Source: Trichobilharzia regenti (taxonomy: Eukaryota > Platyhelminthes > Trematoda > Strigeidida > Schistosomatidae). Taken from it: a stretch of 64,000 nt of DNA. Of the stretch, positions 54,701 to 64,000 are shown piece by piece (the stretch's first letter is position 1; the number at the start of each line of letters is the position of its first letter). A model generated the notes under the pieces. That model did not search any database. It was given only the letters and a program-made list of their open reading frames with translations, and had not been told where the DNA came from. The DNA lies in NCBI GenBank assembly GCA_944472135.2, contig OX235263.1:27581379-27645378 (forward strand). The letters are read 5' to 3'. The position numbers were made by a program, and so were the translations under genes.

Positions 54701-55140
54701 CTGCACCCTGAACCGGGTTGTCGGTAACTTGGAACATGGGTATATGGATGTATCCAAAAGCAAAACACAATCTAACCTCTAAGAAGTATTGAAAAATGGC
54801 TCCACATCACTTGAAAAGTTACCACACGAACATCATTTATCGTGTGACTGAAATGAATTTGACTGACTATAGATAAACTATAGATTTAACGCTAGCTTTA
54901 CCAAACAGTATCTGGATTGTGTTTGAAGGGTAGTGTAATAGATTTTAACTATTCACCTGTAATTCTTAACAGCATTTCTATACACATGAAATATAGCATA
55001 CATTCCCTTCCTAACTGATATCAGTACGTGATCCAATGTGAAACAGACTAAATTCCTAAAATGAATTCACCGGAAAATGTCAGTGTGCTTGAAAATGTAA
55101 TTTCCAAACAATATATCTGCCATATATTTGAGTGAATTAC

Positions 55141-55290
55141 CTTGAGTTTGTTAGTACCTAAGCATAATACAGAAGACATAATTTCCGCAAATAGAAGTGG
55201 GATCGCTACTACTATATTAATAATATTATCCCACTGGGCTCCGAAAGGAACATGGAGCTTCAATAATACTTCTTCATTCCACTTTGTTTT
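55141..55290 (-). CDS. Weak candidate exon with a membrane segment
   Basis: The minus strand is open through KWNEEVLLKLHVPFGAQW and a hydrophobic stretch (INIVVAIPLLFAEIMSSV). It ends CTCAAG|GTAATT, a fair donor. The acceptor side is not clear and a short ATG frame overlaps. Family unknown. Confidence 0.2.
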
Positions 55291-55369
55291 CCGTAGTCTT
55301 TTTTAGATGACTCCATTGTTTCATTTAAGCTCAGATTTCTTCCTTACACAGTTTATTTTTTCCCTTGGA

Positions 55370-56000
55370 CGCCATACGTGTCTTTTCCCATTTGGGTTAC
55401 AGTCGAGGGTCTGCTTGGCGTACGATGTGTCTTAAAGGTTTCTATGGTATATATCGAATCAATTCCAATTCATTCTGCATATTTGCTGACCAGCAGTTGG
55501 TTGGCTGCCTGAACTCCTTACTGCTTACCCTCTGCGCCTGTCCATCCAATCTCAACTGTAGAAACACTGGTGTGACTGCTGATGAAAGTCTGAAAAGGAC
55601 TGTTGGAAATGCTTTTCGTAAAGCGTCAGCCAAGTCTCTGGAGCATATACAAGCAACGGCTCCTTTAACGTTAGTGTTGAAAATATGAATCTCATTCTTT
55701 GCACGGAGTGCAGTGGCATTCCAGATAGATTTCAGAGAAATGAATGACCATCTTGCTTTTCCGATCCTGGCTGACTCTGACAGCCTCATCCATGCCAAGT
55801 ATTGCTGAAACGATGCTGTCTAGATAAGTGGAAGCGGTGATCTTGTTTAGATCTCTTGCGTTGTTGGTGTTTGTTCTCGTTGGTTAGATATCTTTATCTC
55901 CCTTGTCTTCTCTATATTCACCTGAATTCCTGTCTTCAGTACCTCTTCTGCTACCTTGTTGATTTCCGCTTGGAGATTTTTTAGGGTGAATCAACTTTGC
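55370..56000 (-). pseudogene. RTE-like non-LTR C-terminal fragment
   Basis: The minus strand gives ARIGKARWSFISLKSIWNAT and NEIHIFNTNVKGAVA, matching the RTE/SR2-type segment behind the polymerase (ARIGKAR...LKNIWNS...IFNTNVK). An upstream part (about 55990-55850) reads in another frame. The ending is frameshifted. Confidence 0.55.
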
Positions 56001-56779
56001 AATTTGCAAAGTGTTTCACAGTTTAAATTTTACACACATCGAGGAGGTGAAATTCCACCCTTAGTTTTCTTTAGAAGTTGGTGGCTGCCTAGAGCACAAT
56101 AGATGATTTACTTGTAATATCATGAGTATCAATTATGAAAGCAAGCTGAAGTAAATAATACTGTATCCTGTAATTTACAGCTAACTGCTTTCTACTCGGA
56201 TTATTCCTTTGCATATATAAAAGAAACGTATTCAGTTTAATCGACACATTTTTATATAGTTATCATATGATATAAATTATAAAACTGTCAGTTTTATAGT
56301 GAAAACTTGTTATAAAATTCATTGAACTCATCAAGCAATTTATTGAGCAAAGTTTCACTTTCTATTCCCACTATTATTATACATTTATTGAAATTTACTA
56401 GTCAGAAGTATGCAGCATGTGTTGTAATTATTAATAGCTATGCATATTGGAAGACAATTCAGTGAGAAATAACAAATATTGAATCCATCAGTATCAGTCA
56501 AGAAAACTATAGTGAATAACTCTCCACCAGATTTTATTCAAAAATGTATGAAGACACCCATATGGAGAATAAGAATAGTAATGGAAATAGCATGGAATTC
56601 AAAGCCTTGGTAGTACTGTTATATTCTGATTGGATTCTACTTTCTAACCAGTATTATGCATCTAGTCCTTTGTTTGGTGCAAACTGGATTATATCAGTCA
56701 TGTTTGCAATGTGGACACCATTCTAGGTTGTGAGACGTCATGGTGCACCGTCAGTTGTTGTTATCAGATGGTTCGAAGC
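56001..56779. other. Unassigned 0.78 kb
   Basis: Nothing recognised. Confidence 0.3.
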
Positions 56780-56960
56780 AACCGGTAGGAAGCCTTGGCT
56801 GCACCTAGGTTTCATGAACTCGTCAGTAAGTTGAAAGAAAGAAGGAACTCATGTCTCTCCTGAGATTCGACCAGGTGTTACCCACTAGTGCAGTCAGGGT
56901 TGTTATCACTGGACTGTTCGGGCTCACGATTCACCCCCTGTAGGACTGTATTGAATTCTT
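56780..56960 (-). mobile_element. Possible tRNA-derived SINE unit
   Basis: The minus strand has a B-box-like ggtcgaatctcagg and an A-box-like stretch about 40 bases upstream, with a layout like the Sm-alpha-type units at 58-63 kb. No ribozyme core is visible. Confidence 0.3.
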
Positions 56961-57199
56961 TGATTGGACATTAACTAATGTTATGCGCTGAGTCCGCTTT
57001 TTCTGCAGTCTGAACTATGTCTTTACTGGGTGACATGGGTGCGGATCTCAGAAGAGATGTGAGTTCCTTCCAGATTGCAGATATACCTAGGTGACTACTG
57101 AGTACCAAGAAGCACAAAATCTAGATGCAGGTAAGGCTTCCTGACAACTGACTCCAACCATCGAATAATGGCAGTACTGCTATATGAAGAAAGAGCAGC

Positions 57200-57810
57200 A
57201 ATAGTCCTCTGCAGGATTCTTAATTAGGGCAGTATTTAAATCAACCTACTCATTCAGAGACAAACTTTGTCAGCTAAAGCATCCGATAGATCCGACTAGA
57301 GAAAATATTATAATTTTCCGAGTACTATGTAACAGATATGACGTCAATATTACATCAATCATACTAGTATTTTGAGGCCAAGTAGATAACTAAGACTTAG
57401 GAATTTAGCTAGAGATAGAATGATATACCTTGCCTAGCTAAATAATATAGAAGAGAGTGATGCCACTGATTTACACTTACTTGCATGTGATCGCAAAATT
57501 AGCTGGGCTAGGGTGAAGAAAAGTTAGGTAGGTAGGTAGAGAGAGAGCAGATTAGTCAATGAATCTTCGTTCATTGAATCAACACGAAATACATGCAATC
57601 AAAATTACACGACACTTGTCTAGGATATTTGGAAAACTGGAATAAGAATGGTATCAGAGAGTAGGTAAGACAATACAAAAGGAAGTTATCAGATTGTGTG
57701 ATTATATTCATATGATTATGAGCAATAAACACACTCTATCACTGTGTGTTACATTAAATAAACTGATCTAATACGGAATTATATTCCACCAAAGTACCTG
57801 AATTCCACAC
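57200..57810 (+). pseudogene. PLE endonuclease and 3' UTR, decayed
   Basis: SFRDKLCQLKHPIDPTRENI (57240-57300) matches SLRDKLCRLKDPVDPIRQNN of the insertion at 44791-45496. A LLACDRKISWARVK-like tail and the 3' UTR (catatgattatgagcaataa) follow. Stops interrupt the rest. Insertion limits are not clear. Confidence 0.6.
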
Positions 57811-58549
57811 TTATAATACTAAACAGAGACAAAGTTAAGTAGAAATGGTGATGATCAGAAAGGAAGTTGTTTAAACATGAAACAACAAAATCGATTGGAT
57901 AATTTTAAGGACAACGTTGAATAATTATAGGAATATGGACAAATTATTCAGTAAGTAACAATGTAACCTAGTGAAACAACAACATTTCAGGTCAGGATAA
58001 GTTATTCAGATATCTGTGGTAAACATTCCCCAATATTCTACTTCTTTCTGAAGCTTTGTCGTGTACTAATGAAAACGATAATAGAAGCTTTTGTACTCAA
58101 ACAATTGACTGGTGGGAAGGAATGGCTCTCATTGTCATTAGTCATCCGTACATAGGTCAAGCAAACACCAGTTTTTTGCAAAACACAGATAAAATAGGCT
58201 TTATTGAGGTCAAACACCTGAAGTGTTAGAAAAAGTTACTCAAAACGAATGAACATTTCACTGTTAAAGTGTGGACTTTGAAAGGGTGAAGTGAGTAACG
58301 ATATATGTATCGAAAATATGTGTAATAAACAAAATTGAGCGATGAATACAAATAGATTTCAATTTATTTTGACACTGATTTCAAACAACATGATTTTAGA
58401 TGATGATAACATTACCGAAATAGTCAACAGAATACTGAATACCTCACAGGCCAGAATCTGTCCTAAAGCTGAGTTGCATCCTGTTTACTGTACAACATAT
58501 TATCTGGTCCAGTCACTGGTCGAAAGATACCTCACTAGTTTGGTCATTG
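57811..58549. other. Unassigned 0.74 kb
   Basis: Nothing recognised. Confidence 0.3.
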
Positions 58550-58750
58550 ATTGATATGGACTAGGGGACCATTGGAAAAGGGAAGAGGTATTGCAGAGGT
58601 GTTTCGTCCTAGCTTGGGATTCATCAGAAGTAGGCACTCACCACCAAGGTTTGAACCCAGGACCCTTCGCTTACAAGTCAAGCTGGTTGACCATTCAACT
58701 GCTGGGACCCTATTGAATGACCAACCCATGAATTATTACTTCCTCCACTT
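58550..58750 (-). mobile_element. Sm-alpha-like SINE unit, minus strand
   Basis: B box ggtttgaaccca on the plus strand (reverse-palindromic), ribozyme core and tRNA-like region in the order seen at 63110-63440. Confidence 0.6.
58598..58627 (-). ncRNA. Hammerhead ribozyme core (well preserved)
   Basis: On the minus strand CTGATGA is followed by stem II (TCC, loop caagcta, GGA) and CGAAAC. All conserved core bases are present. Schistosome Sm-alpha repeats are established to encode active hammerheads. Flanking stems were not folded here. Confidence 0.7.
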
Positions 58751-58939
58751 TGTGACCTCAGCTTGACTGACACCTACCAATATCAGTGCTGTCAAGTATT
58801 TGTCCTCACTCATGACTGGGTGAACCCCAGTTGTGACGTTTTCTCACTCATTGTATTGATTTTTTAGGGTTTGTTTGTGGGGATTTGATTGGTTTTCATT
58901 TTGACTACGGGGTCATATCAGTTAGCGAAGCATTGTAAA

Positions 58940-59060
58940 CTGATTAGTACGGTGAGCACTTACTACTGATGAGTCCCAAACTAGGCCGAAACAGCTGTCG
59001 AGTATTCTCTGGTTTTCAGTGGTTCTCTAACTGCCATCAATCCTTGATAAAACTTGGAAC
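58940..59060 (+). mobile_element. Sm-alpha-like SINE unit, plus strand
   Basis: Inverted relative to the unit at 58550-58750. It contains the ribozyme core and the following gttctctaactgccatcaat shared with related units. Confidence 0.55.
58966..58992 (+). ncRNA. Hammerhead ribozyme core, plus strand
   Basis: CTGATGA, GTCC, loop caaacta, GGCC, GAAAC. Stem II has one mismatch (T against C); the catalytic boxes are intact. Confidence 0.65.
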
Positions 59061-59796
59061 AAATCAAATCACCACAAATAAATGCTTGAAGATGCCTTTT
59101 TTCAGTTAACTGTAATTGTGTATACAGATTTACGTATATCTTCAGTATCCGTTACACAGGGCATACAAAAAGAAAGGTACACCTTCAATTTTATGAGCAT
59201 ATATCTATAAGCCTACGTCTTAGGGGAACAGACACTTTCATCTTACTGACTCAGATGATGGAATGGACATTCTGAGATTTTTCTAAGTCATCCACAGACA
59301 GTACATTTCCATTCTCTTCAACTTCGCCAAATCAGCAGTCGCTATCAAACGCCAGTAACCAAATCCATGTATTCAGAAAGAAGCATTTATCAGTCATTCC
59401 TCGATTTGGTAACCGGATGTCTTCACTCTCTTCTTCATTTGACTACATCGTCTTTGCTTTAACTCCTTTCCCACTTCCCTATGAAGTAATTTATCTATCT
59501 ATTTTTTCCAAGATTTGAGCTGAATTCATCACCTTGTTACGCAATTTATTGGGTACTCATCATACAGTTGGTTAAGGGATCCTAATATTGTTATCTGTCT
59601 GTATTACTGTAGTTTCGTTGATGGCCCTGCTTACTGTTCCAGAAACAAATCTGACCGTAGTCTGGGCGTCCAATTCATTACGTCTTCCCAAGGAGGTCAT
59701 TATCTATTATGTCCAAAAAGGACTCCTTATCATGATGACATTTTTATAGCCGTTTAACGTAATTAATTTAACCATTTCTTTTGAATTTATTTACAG
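59061..59796. other. Unassigned, possible intron left of the sulfotransferase-like exon
   Basis: No repeat recognised. It ends in the acceptor tract of the exon. Confidence 0.3.
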
Positions 59797-60000
59797 CAAG
59801 TCTCCCTCTAAAACGGTTAACGTGGTGTTTATTAGTTCTGGTCTGTGTAGCAGCGATCAAAACATTCAAACAGTATTACTCGAATATATTAAGTCTTCAG
59901 AAATGGGAATCATGGACTATCAACTCACAAAGACTGGTGTTAAATCATGAACAGCCTAGAAACGCTTCAATAATTTTTATTGGTGGACATCAAAGTACAG
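59797..60000 (+). CDS. Candidate host exon: type II membrane sulfotransferase N-terminus
   Basis: The stretch tttgaatttatttacag precedes a 204-bp open segment ending at CAG|GTAGGT, giving a phase 1-1 exon. It encodes a short basic segment (LKR), a membrane anchor (LTWCLLVLVCVAAI), a stem region, and NASIIFIGGHQSTG. The last part resembles the 5'-phosphosulfate-binding loop of Golgi tyrosylprotein sulfotransferases (FIGGxxxSGTT), here cut after its first half by the donor. Type II anchor, stem and loop come in the right order and spacing, and the enzymes act in the Golgi lumen using PAPS. The Pro-Arg of the family's loop is replaced by His-Gln, so another sulfotransferase is possible. No other exon lies in the window. 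Confidence 0.45.
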
Positions 60001-60039
60001 GTAGGTATGACGTTTTCATCTGTGTGTTTTAATGTATAT

Positions 60040-60190
60040 GTCAGTTGGAGAACCATTGAAAACCAGAATGTTTTGAGCAGACGTTTCGTTCTAGTTTGAG
60101 ACTCTCCAGTAATACGCGCCCGAAGGAGTTCAATCCTGAAATCTTCAGTTTTCAAGTTAATTTCACAGGCCATTGAACCACTGGAATCCT
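60040..60190 (-). mobile_element. Sm-alpha-like SINE unit, ribozyme core mutated
   Basis: Minus-strand unit in the right-hand flank of the exon, probably in an intron. The core reads CTGGAGA in place of CTGATGA, followed by CGAAAC. Confidence 0.5.
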
Positions 60191-60529
60191 ATCTAATTGA
60201 TAGTCCATGAATTCCAACTTCTGCCAATTCGTTGCGTATATACATATATCGAAATGCTACTGCACATTTATTTTATTAAGGTTGGCATTACCCACTGTAT
60301 TCAAAACTGAGAATATCAATTCATTAAATTGCCTGCACTACAGAACATGGCAGATTTCACTACGTATCTATACTTTGATCGCGTATTTTGTTTTATGAAG
60401 CGAGTAGATCGATAACTCGTATTTTTCTTACCACATGGAGTTGACATTTGCATCAAACTTAGGAGGGCCTAATATCAGTTATCAACTTAGTCTGATAAAA
60501 GCGCATTAGAAACGGTTTATACGGGTAGT

Positions 60530-60600
60530 GGGAAGTTCTAATTTTGGTAATATTTCCAGAGAAATTACTACCACACTTATGGTAAGTTGTAAGTTTGGCA
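60530..60600. other. Possible PLE 3' UTR trace
   Basis: ttttggtaatatttcc and aaattactac resemble 54640-54680. Too short for certainty. Confidence 0.2.
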
Positions 60601-60609
60601 ATGGGCTGA

Positions 60610-60800
60610 CAGTATTTAAAATTACTGAAAACAATGGAGTCCTGGACAGATGTTTCATTCTAGCCTAGGACTCTATAAAAGTAAACACCCTTGACTCCAG
60701 GATCTTCACATTTTAAGGGGAGCCCGTCGACCATCCCGTTTTAGTGATAATTCGTGGACAGTGTATTTCACCAGTTGGTTTCGGAGTGAAATACTCATCG
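60610..60800 (-). mobile_element. Decayed Sm-alpha-like SINE unit
   Basis: Carries gacagatgtttcattctagc and ggactct in the ribozyme position, but the core is broken. Confidence 0.4.
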
Positions 60801-60989
60801 GTGATATTGACTGACGTTGGCTGGTACGCAAAGGTAGGGAGAAAAAGAGCTAACAGAGATTCGAAACAGCTTTAGTGAGCAGAAATGTACGAGAGAAAAA
60901 AATAATAATACGGTAAAGAATAAGGGTTTAATGGATTTGAGAGTTCACAAAAAATAAAGGCCTCTGCACCACTGAAAATGATTATAAAC

Positions 60990-61095
60990 CATATCACTGA
61001 CAGCCTTCAGCCACTTGTCCTATGCATACCTATGTATCCCTATTTGGCTGTCTCAAGTTAACCGTCAAGGACTTCATAGATTCATGCCAGATTTC
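60990..61095 (-). mobile_element. Non-LTR 3' tail remnant
   Basis: Resembles 36560-36663 (tcaagttaaccgtcaaggac and ttcatagattcatgcca). Confidence 0.4.
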
Positions 61096-61839
61096 GGTTT
61101 AACCAACTTTAACTCTTTTCGATCTTAATCCTACACGGAATAACATTCTTCGACGAGGAAAGCTTCATCCAAGGCTATATGACTTCACAATTTAATTGAA
61201 AGAATTACTCTCTTGAGCCAACACTCGACACCTAACCTCAGTGTTATTCATCATTTTATGCTACTTCCCACGGGAGATAGAACGCAAACATCTGTGTTTC
61301 AAAGCAGCTAGCATGTTCATAGTTTCAACTTTCAGTGAACATGTTTTATAACCCTTAGGATGGACAGAGAGAAATAATGAGTAGTAGACACATCCCTTTG
61401 CCGATAGCCGGCTCCAGTCCTGAAGAATCTTCTGACGTTTGACAGCAGCGAAACATATGCTGAGCGTTTAGAAACTACCGCTCCTGGTGAACAGAAGACT
61501 GCATTTGTCATCATCTTAGTTTAGGAGGATAATATCATCCGTAAGATGTAAGTGCACAAGACCGTTTCCTTGTTTATCTCTAGTGAAATTGAACGAAGTA
61601 CGGACGGTCAGCAACCTTGATTTATACCATTGGATGACATCACTTCAGATTAAGAATCTCCGTAAGCTGTCACATGTGTGCATATTTGAGTGATAAGCCT
61701 TAATTATTGCAAAAATATTTCTAACCACTTCTTTCATGGCCGAACACTGCCACATCACACCTCAGTGGATGAAGTAGAATTCCGCATTCAGGTCAAGAAG
61801 TATGGCAACCGTTGGAAACCGATAAGAATGTCTATATTC
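61096..61839. other. Unassigned 0.74 kb
   Basis: Nothing recognised. Confidence 0.3.
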
Positions 61840-61990
61840 CTAGCTCTGACTAGCAGTTCTCTTATGAGCACCTGCTTTTGAAGAGTCCTAAATAAGACGA
61901 AAATAGCTGTCCGCTCTCCTTAGTTTTCAACGTCTCCCTAAACGATGTTGATTTGTGTTCTAACATGTAACCATAAAATCCCTGCAATTA
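61840..61990 (+). mobile_element. Decayed Sm-alpha-like SINE unit, plus strand
   Basis: The ribozyme position reads TTTGAAGAGTCCTAAATAAG then ACGAAAA, with the first core box lost. Confidence 0.4.
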
Positions 61991-62769
61991 AACACTTGAA
62001 AAACGTATGATTAATTGGTTTACACCACAATATGCAGATTTTTCACAGACATGATTTCACTAAGTTAAGACTATTGATAAAGTTTGATATTAGAATGCAG
62101 TGAACCTGGTTATCTCACATGATTCGCTATAAAATGATTGATGTAGCACTTTTTAAAGATTCAAGGTATCTGATATGCTTAAATATGTATGTTCTACTTT
62201 GAATACGCTTTGTATAGCTATGCATGCTCAGTCTATGTCTTAAAGTAAGCGTACTTTTAACCACATATTTGCACTGAAAGATTCGATTAAGATCGTGGAC
62301 CTATAGATATAGGAAACTTACCTTTGCGGTCAATGTCATGTCCTTAGATTTAAGTTAATTGTTCTCTTTTTAATCGTTATATTCTTTTCACATTATATCA
62401 ATTAATGTGAGGTAACTATATAACATTTATAAACAGTGTGAACACTTGTCAACAAAACACAACAACTAACAACTAGACACGTATGTGATTATTCCCAAAC
62501 AAACAAACAGAATGTTAGGTGGTGCGTTTTTGTGCAGGTTTGGATTAAATTTCAATATCGTTACGAGCCAATATCAAGTTGGAGATCTCAGTAAAAATCC
62601 CCGGTGAAATTAATGTCAATCCTCACGATAACGCAGAATCTGAATATCGATCTCCAACTCAGTGATTAATAATAGGTGTATGTGCTAAAGCTGTAGTGAG
62701 AAGTCATGGCCAGTGGAGGCCAACAGTCCAAGATTGAGCAGATGCTCATCAAAGATATTTGTTGAGGGT
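61991..62769. other. Unassigned 0.78 kb
   Basis: Nothing recognised. Confidence 0.3.
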
Positions 62770-62970
62770 GGTAACATATCACGAAATGACAAAGTGAGAA
62801 TTCATGGGTCAGTTGGTTGAATGATCGAAGAGCTTGATTCGGTAATCTGAAGTTTTTAGGTTTAATTCTTGGTGGCGATGAGAGTTCGCATTGTTGAGGT
62901 ATCCCGTGACAGGATGCAACATCTGTCCAGTGCTCCTTGCCTTTCAATGATATTCCACTCACTTCAGCCT
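62770..62970 (+). mobile_element. tRNA-like head of an Sm-alpha-type SINE unit
   Basis: gggtcagttggttgaatg and aggtttaattcttgg occupy the A-box and B-box positions seen in the minus-strand unit at 63110-63440. Confidence 0.4.
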
Positions 62971-63109
62971 GTGACTCAGTCTTTGATGAAACGAAATTTA
63001 TCTAATGATGGGAAATATAAACTCATTAGGATGTTTTAGTTTGTGTAAATTTATACACTGTGATCAATGGAGATTCAGGTGAGTGTGAAATAAAGTCGGT
63101 ATTTAAGCG

Positions 63110-63440
63110 TTGGTTTGTAGGGATTTGATTGATTACAGGATTTTATCATGAGCTGACATTAGTTAGAGAACCGTTGGGAAGCCTGGGAGTACAGGACAGC
63201 CGTTTCGTCAGTCTGGTTTGAGGCTCTTCATCAGTACGCACCCATGGTGTTCGAACCCAGGACCTTCTGGTTACAAGGCGAGCTCGAATACCATTAAGTC
63301 ACTGGTACCCGATCCAATAGCCCTTGAATTCTAACTTCTGCCAATTGACGAAATAGCGCGACCCCTAGCCAATGTCTTCGGCGAGTATTTGTCCTCACAC
63401 CCAACCTTCCGCACCCTACTGGTCACGACTTCGCACTAGA
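63110..63440 (-). mobile_element. Sm-alpha-like SINE unit, nearly full length (~330 bp)
   Basis: On the minus strand the A-box-like region, B box (gggttcgaacacc) and ribozyme core (CTGATGA near 63226, GACGAAACGG near 63205) follow in order. The catalytic boxes are preserved, but stem II pairs weakly. Length is close to that reported for Sm-alpha repeats. Confidence 0.65.
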
Positions 63441-64000
63441 ACCCCAGGTATTTACATAAATATTTAGTTCTGTTTTTATGCTTGAGAAACGTCATTCAAG
63501 AGAATGACAGAAGAGCTTTCATTCGATTATCTGAGTGTTTACCTGGAGATTTATACCTAATGAGAAGCACAAATTCACTTCTTGAAGTGTAATCACCAGA
63601 TATTTTCAAGATATGGAACATTTTGTAAATACTTAAGAAAAGAATATAACATTTATTGATAACACTAACAGTGGTTGCTAATTTACTTTATCTTCCTCTC
63701 TGTTTGATGCAAGTCTTATATTGGTTTATTTTCAAATGTCTGGTCACTTTGTACTCATGTACATAAACGAAGCAGGAAAGTTATATGGGTTTGCCTTGAT
63801 ATGACTTTAAGCTGTAATAGATTGTTTTCGAGACGTGATAATTAGTAAATAACACTGCATAACAATACTGTGTGACTTTATCAAAATGAAAATCTTTTAA
63901 AACTTAGATATCTTGTTACTAACATTCAATAGTTATTTGTTTTGGTGACCTTCAAACTCTTGATTCAATCCCGCCTATGCCTAAAACTGATTAACTAAAG
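63441..64000. other. Unassigned 0.56 kb to the window end
   Basis: Nothing recognised. Confidence 0.3.

Overview
The window is A+T-rich eukaryotic intergenic or intronic DNA, almost entirely built from retroelements and their debris. The mix points to a trematode, most probably a blood fluke (Schistosomatidae). It includes BEL/Pao elements with a DUF1759-type gag, a CsRn1-clade Ty3/gypsy element with a CHCC gag box and a tRNA-Trp-like primer site, Penelope-like elements (PLEs) with GIY-YIG endonucleases, CR1- and RTE-like non-LTR fragments, and tRNA-derived SINE-like units carrying hammerhead-ribozyme cores, as in schistosome Sm-alpha repeats. The species is inferred from these families and is not proved.

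Layout: 1-13394 is a BEL/Pao cluster. At the left edge an open, unbroken gag (1-1645, minus strand) runs out of the window. At 5867-13394 an old minus-strand element is split by a complete 3.56-kb plus-strand relative (9423-12983) with 5-bp target duplications, so two near-identical gag copies lie head to head. 13395 to about 15020 is a decayed gypsy gag-protease on the minus strand. 17472-19570 holds two 5'-truncated non-LTR elements. 24730-30302 is a young, structurally complete gypsy element whose 481-bp LTRs differ at about two sites. 31007-32786 is a gypsy deletion derivative. 36176-36707 and 50299-50492 are solo LTRs of that same family. 38542-38771 is a tRNA-type SINE with target duplications. 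39440-53640 is rich in Penelope-like elements: one flanked by 190-bp inverted repeats, one inserted in a non-LTR reverse transcriptase with a 13-bp duplication, and one forming a perfect 442-bp fold-back. 55-64 kb holds scattered RTE and PLE fragments and SINE-like units with hammerhead cores.

Host coding content is thin. The best candidate is a 204-bp exon at 59797-60000 encoding a type II membrane anchor and a sulfotransferase-like cofactor-loop start. A 146-bp membrane-protein exon at 4692-4837 (minus) is weaker, and two others are weaker still. No operon, rRNA or CRISPR feature is present.

Biologically this is a record of nested insertion, internal deletion giving gag-only derivatives, probable gene conversion between copies, and inverted duplication during PLE insertion. 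Identity statements were made by eye, not by alignment software.
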